Of a stretch of 64,000 nucleotides of DNA, positions 63,999 through 64,000 are shown in pieces (the first letter of the stretch is position 1; each line of letters opens with the position of its first letter). Below the pieces are notes generated by a model. It saw only the letters and a program-made list of their open reading frames with translations. It had not been told where the DNA came from and did no database searches. The translations under genes were made by a program, and so were the position numbers. Source of the DNA: Litsea cubeba (Eukaryota > Streptophyta > Magnoliopsida > Laurales > Lauraceae); NCBI GenBank assembly GCA_012931725.1, contig CM022953.1, positions 58,536,574-58,600,573 on the forward strand, read 5' to 3'.

Positions 63999-64000
63999 TT

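Larger units (their letters stand above)
59131..64000 (-). mobile_element. Ty1/copia element, minus strand, right part beyond window
   Basis: The 3' LTR (59131-60322), a 3' untranslated region with several polypurine-like tracts, and an uninterrupted polyprotein frame reaching the window edge. Domain order (zinc knuckle, protease, integrase, RT, RNase H) is that of Ty1/copia. Motifs suggest the SIRE/Tork group, but I cannot fix the lineage by eye. The open frame and the clean insertion into a gypsy gag mark it as one of the youngest elements here. Confidence 0.9.

Overview
This window is nuclear DNA of a flowering plant. The evidence is Ty3/gypsy elements of the Tat and Tekay (chromovirus) types, Ty1/copia elements, Mutator-like elements carrying pieces of plant genes (F-box, UBA2-type RNA-binding protein, RIN4), and one five-exon gene with GT/AG introns that encodes a plant-type small membrane protein. 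I cannot name the species. The long, repeat-filled intron and very high LTR load suggest a large-genome plant. Nothing bacterial or organellar was recognised.

Layout. 1-14161: a large Tat-lineage element on the minus strand, with its 3' LTR beyond the left edge. It has an extra ORF upstream of gag, gag, protease, RT, two RNases H and integrase, broken by three TAG stops and two frameshifts. 14162-14663 and 29012-31036 look like two pieces of one older minus-strand LTR (family starting TGTAAGG), split by a complete but dead Tekay-type element (14664-29011). That element carries in its gag a 3,152-bp solo LTR of a sister family with a perfect AGCAG duplication. 31037-36607 is gene-poor DNA with a MITE-like repeat, a relic Mutator TIR and an unidentified broken reading frame. 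36613-39829 is a non-autonomous gag-only LTR element (TR-GAG type) with a perfect TTTCT duplication. 41457-50354 holds the only host gene I could build. Its 6.8-kb third intron contains a 3,175-bp Pack-MULE (perfect 9-bp duplication) with fragments of three unrelated genes. 50967-52445 is a second LTR of the TGTAAGG family, interrupted by another Mutator-like element (52446-54909, perfect 9-bp duplication). Then follow a copia 3' remnant, a Tekay-like LTR remnant, and a short-LTR gypsy element (56941-59130) whose gag is cut by a copia element (59131 to the right edge) with an intact 1,088-codon polyprotein reading frame.

How it fits together. The order of insertion can be partly read from the nesting: TGTAAGG LTR before the Tekay element before the solo LTR; gypsy gag before copia. 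The most unusual signal is that nearly every LTR family, and the Pack-MULE, carries a local cluster of short CpG-rich palindromes whose sequence differs by family (CGCTCGAGCG, CGATCGATCG, CGGTTAACCG, CGGTCGACCG, GGGCGCCC, GTCGATATCGAC). Two members of one LTR family keep the cluster at about the same offset but have different palindromes in it. Coordinates of LTR ends, TSDs and exon borders were read by eye from the sequence. Family names rest on motif recognition, not on a search.
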